8,582 bases of DNA, from the NCBI GenBank assembly GCA_025463965.1, contig JAODBN010000345.1, positions 1-8,582 of the forward strand, written 5' to 3'. Below the pieces are notes generated by a model, which was not told the origin of the DNA, did no database searches, and saw nothing but the letters and a program-made list of their open reading frames with translations. This DNA comes from Acidimicrobiaceae bacterium. GTDB taxonomy: Bacteria; Actinomycetota; Acidimicrobiia; Acidimicrobiales; Bog-793. Numbering within the stretch: position 1 is the stretch's first letter; each line of letters begins with the position of its first letter. This document shows positions 6,473 through 8,582 of this stretch, piece by piece. Both the position numbers and the translations under genes were made by a program.

Positions 6473-7570
6473 TCAGCGAATGGCGGGCGGGACGACGTTG
6501 CGGTTTGCTGCGCTGCTGCCACCGGGAGCCCAGGCGACGACCTGCCCGGTGGTGACCACCCCGGCACGCGAGCCCACCGCCCACCTCGGGCCTCCCGCCA
6601 CGCGCACCACGAGCGGCTCAACACCCCAGTCGCCATCGGGCCGCAGGCGCACCACCGCGTCGTGCCCGTAGTACTCGTACTCGACCACGACCCCGGTGAA
6701 GCGAGCCCCGTCGGCCGCGGTCAGCTCGATCTGCTCGGGCCGCACGAGCACCTGGACCCGGCTGCCCTGCACAGTCGAGCTCCCGGGCGGGCGAAGCTCC
6801 AGCTCGCCGAGCGGGGTCGACACCGTCGCGCCCTGGAGGATCCCCTCGATCAGGTTCGTTTCCCCGAGGAAGCGGGCGAGCTCTGGGTCCCCGGGCCGGG
6901 CGTAGAGAGCTTCGGGCGTGCCCAGCTGGCCGATCTGGCCCTCCCGCATGACGGCCACGTGGTCAGCTAACGAGAGCGCCTCGTCCTGGTCGTGGGTGAC
7001 GAGGACCGCCGTCGCACCGGCCTGACGCAGCACCGAGCGCACGTCCGCCCGCACGGCCGCCCGGAGGCTCGCGTCGAGGGAGGAGAAGGGCTCGTCCAAG
7101 AGCACGAGGTGGGGATCGATCGCAAGGGCTCGAGCAAGGGCGACCCGCTGCTGCTGGCCGCCGGAGAGCTCGTGGGGGAAACGATGCGCGAGCCCCTCGA
7201 GGCCCACCATCTTCATCAGCTCGCTTACCCGGCCCCCACGCCGCCGGCCGCGGGGAAGCCCAAAGCCCACGTTGGCCTCGACATTCAGGTGGGGAAAGAG
7301 GCTGCCTTCTTGGGGCACGTAGCCGATGTGGCGCCGCTCGGGCGGTGTCGGACGGCCCTCCCCGTCATCGACCACCGCGCCAGCGAGCGAGACCTCGCCT
7401 CGGTCAGCCCGCTCGAACCCGGCAATCACCCGGAGGAGCGTGGTCTTGCCGCTGCCCGACGGCCCGAGCACCGCCGTGAGCGAGCCGGCCGGGACGACGA
7501 GGTCGACGCCGCGCAGGATCGGCTGGCCGCCGAAGGACTTGTGGAGCCCCCCGACGCGAAGCTCCGTCAC
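6473..7570 (-). CDS. fbpC: Fe3+-type ABC importer ATP-binding protein (FbpC/PotA-like), 365 aa
   Basis: Cytoplasmic ATPase of a binding-protein-dependent importer. Motifs: Walker A GPSGSGKTT at 36-44, Q-loop Gln87 in YVPQEGSLFPHL, signature LSGGQQQR at 135-142, Walker B LVLLDE with Glu160, D-loop SSLD at 163-166 and H-loop His193. Residues about 245-350 form a C-terminal TOBE-like region, entered through FLGETNLIEG and containing VLVRPEQIEL. The short path to the Q-loop, GSLFPHL and the 365-residue length favour the FbpC (ferric iron) branch, though polyamine, thiamine or 2-aminoethylphosphonate importers are close relatives. GTG at 7570 begins TELRVGGLHKSFGG and overlaps the permease stop as GTGA, so translation is probably coupled. 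The longer frame to 8425 lies inside the permease gene and is rejected. Confidence 0.92.
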   Translation of the reverse strand: MTELRVGGLHKSFGGQPILRGVDLVVPAGSLTAVLGPSGSGKTTLLRVIAGFERADRGEVSLAGAVVDDGEGRPTPPERRHIGYVPQEGSLFPHLNVEANVGFGLPRGRRRGGRVSELMKMVGLEGLAHRFPHELSGGQQQRVALARALAIDPHLVLLDEPFSSLDASLRAAVRADVRSVLRQAGATAVLVTHDQDEALSLADHVAVMREGQIGQLGTPEALYARPGDPELARFLGETNLIEGILQGATVSTPLGELELRPPGSSTVQGSRVQVLVRPEQIELTAADGARFTGVVVEYEYYGHDAVVRLRPDGDWGVEPLVVRVAGGPRWAVGSRAGVVTTGQVVAWAPGGSSAANRNVVPPAIR

Positions 7571-8582
7571 GATGGCACCGTAGTGACGGCAGGTCGCCGG
7601 TCGAACCAACGACCGAGCACGTAGCTCGGCACCGCTGCCACGAGGATCATTAGCGCGGCATAGGGAGCGGCTTGGCTGTAGGCGCCGTTGCTCTCGTAGC
7701 TCCAAAAGCCTGTGGCAAGGGTCTGCGCGCCGGTGGGGATCAGCACGAGCGTGGCCGTGAGCTCGGTGACCGCCTCGAGGAACACCAATGAGAACGCTGC
7801 CGCGAGCCCCGGGGCGATCAGGGGAAGGGTGACCCGCCACAACACCTCGAGGCGCGGCCGCCCGAGCGAGCGAGCCACCTCCTCGAGAGCTGGGGGCGCT
7901 TGGGCGAGCGAGGCTCGCACGGCGACCAGCGCCAGCGGGAAGAACATGATGGCGTAGGCCGCAACGAGCAAAGGCGCGGACTGGTAGAGAAAGCCGCCTG
8001 CGTAGCGGTTGGAGAAGTAGGTGAGGGCGAGGGCGATCACGAGCCCCGGGAGCGCGAGCACGAAGAAGGTGGAGCGCTCGAGCAGCCGGGTGAGCCTTCC
8101 CGCGTGGCGAACGGACAGCTGGGCGATCGGCAGCGCGGCAGCCGTCGAGATGAGCCCAGCCGCCGCACTGTAGGCAAAGGTGTGGCCCGCCGCGGACGCA
8201 ATCGACGAGGGGGGCAGACCGGACTGACCGCCTTGCACCATGAGCGAGACGACGGCACCGACCGGCACCCCAAGGGCGAGCGCCACGAGGAGGCCCATGG
8301 CGAGCAGAGCCGGCACCTTTCCACGCCCCAGCCGGTGGCGCCGCGCGGCCCTCGGGGCGAGCGGACCGCTTCTCGCGATCCGGCTCCGACCGAAGGCACT
8401 CTCCCCGAGAAGCACCGCCATGCAAAGGGCCACGAGAACGAGCGAGAGCGCGGATGCGGCCGGCGAGTCGAAGTGGATGAGGAACTCGGTGTAGATCTCG
8501 GTCGTGAAGGTGCGAAAGCCGAGGATCTCGAAGGCGCCGTACTCGGCCAACAGCACGAGCGCGACGAGGACACAGCCGCCGG
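7567..8582 (-). CDS. fbpB: Fe3+-type ABC importer permease (FbpB-like), N-terminal part outside window
   Basis: Membrane subunit of the importer, visible as its last 337 codons. The frame stays open to the window edge, and the residues before the apparent GTG at 8556 (GGCVLVALVLLAEYGAFEI) are a continuous hydrophobic helix, so 8556 is not the start. EYGAFEILGFRTFTTEIYTE is typical of the middle of two-domain FbpB proteins, at the end of the first domain. A charged linker follows, then a complete second domain of about six helices. Its EAA loop, which docks on the ATPase, is at about 7807-7887 (EEVARSLGRPRLEVLWRVTL). Full FbpB proteins are about 500-560 residues, so roughly 200 should lie beyond the window. 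The 4-bp overlap with the ATPase gene and the family pairing support one importer; a periplasmic-type binding protein is expected upstream. ThiP-like thiamine permeases are an alternative. Confidence 0.9.
   Translation of the reverse strand, partial: GGCVLVALVLLAEYGAFEILGFRTFTTEIYTEFLIHFDSPAASALSLVLVALCMAVLLGESAFGRSRIARSGPLAPRAARRHRLGRGKVPALLAMGLLVALALGVPVGAVVSLMVQGGQSGLPPSSIASAAGHTFAYSAAAGLISTAAALPIAQLSVRHAGRLTRLLERSTFFVLALPGLVIALALTYFSNRYAGGFLYQSAPLLVAAYAIMFFPLALVAVRASLAQAPPALEEVARSLGRPRLEVLWRVTLPLIAPGLAAAFSLVFLEAVTELTATLVLIPTGAQTLATGFWSYESNGAYSQAAPYAALMILVAAVPSYVLGRWFDRRPAVTTVPS

Noticed and set aside
5852..6970. 372-aa open frame on the plus strand
   Set aside because: It spans antisense parts of two unrelated genes (TauE-like and importer ATPase) and the gap between them, with no coherent domain.
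7571..8425. N-terminal extension of the importer ATPase (650-aa frame)
   Set aside because: It overlaps the permease gene in another frame with Arg-rich nonsense; the GTG at 7570 gives the proper FbpC-like start.
8554..8556. GTG as the start of the FbpB-like permease
   Set aside because: The frame is open upstream to the window edge, and the preceding residues continue a membrane helix; starting here would remove the whole first permease domain.

Overview
The window is high-GC throughout, and every gene I can support lies on the minus strand, transcribed from high to low coordinates. The composition, short 4-bp GTGA gene overlaps, GTG starts, weak or absent Shine-Dalgarno sequences and the protein styles suggest a high-GC actinobacterium-like bacterium. 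I cannot place it more precisely.

Right end (6473-8582): the distal part of an Fe3+-type (FbpB/FbpC-like) ABC importer. It comprises the C-terminal two thirds of a two-domain permease, cut by the window edge, overlapped by 4 bp by its ATPase with a C-terminal TOBE-like region. After a 97-nt gap holding a perfect dyad (6400-6420) comes a TauE/SafE-family permease (5470-6375).

Centre and left (1-5258): a PadR-controlled ABC exporter module. A PadR regulator (4683-5258) overlaps an ABC ATPase (3952-4686) by 4 bp. After a 133-nt gap comes a second, closely related ATPase (3102-3818), then a 10-helix FtsX/MacB-like permease (541-3069). Last is a partial membrane protein (474 to beyond position 1) whose helices carry two His-x13-His pairs, suggesting a b-type haem protein of the DUF4405/cytochrome b-like kind.

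The main regulatory observation is that one palindrome, CATACCCAGTATG, occurs just upstream of padR and again upstream of the second ATPase. At the second site it is extended to a perfect 17-bp dyad and covers the -10 of a TTGACA-N17-CATACT promoter. This points to one PadR protein controlling two promoters: its own (padR plus ATPase 2) and that of the working exporter (ATPase 1, permease and possibly the haem-like protein). Only one FtsX-type permease is visible for two ATPases about 77% identical in protein sequence, so the region looks like a product of tandem duplication.

No RNA gene, CRISPR array, insertion sequence or origin was seen, and no gene-free stretch exceeds 300 bases. The module is a variant of known parts (PadR plus ABC exporter); I do not see clear evidence of a wholly new system.
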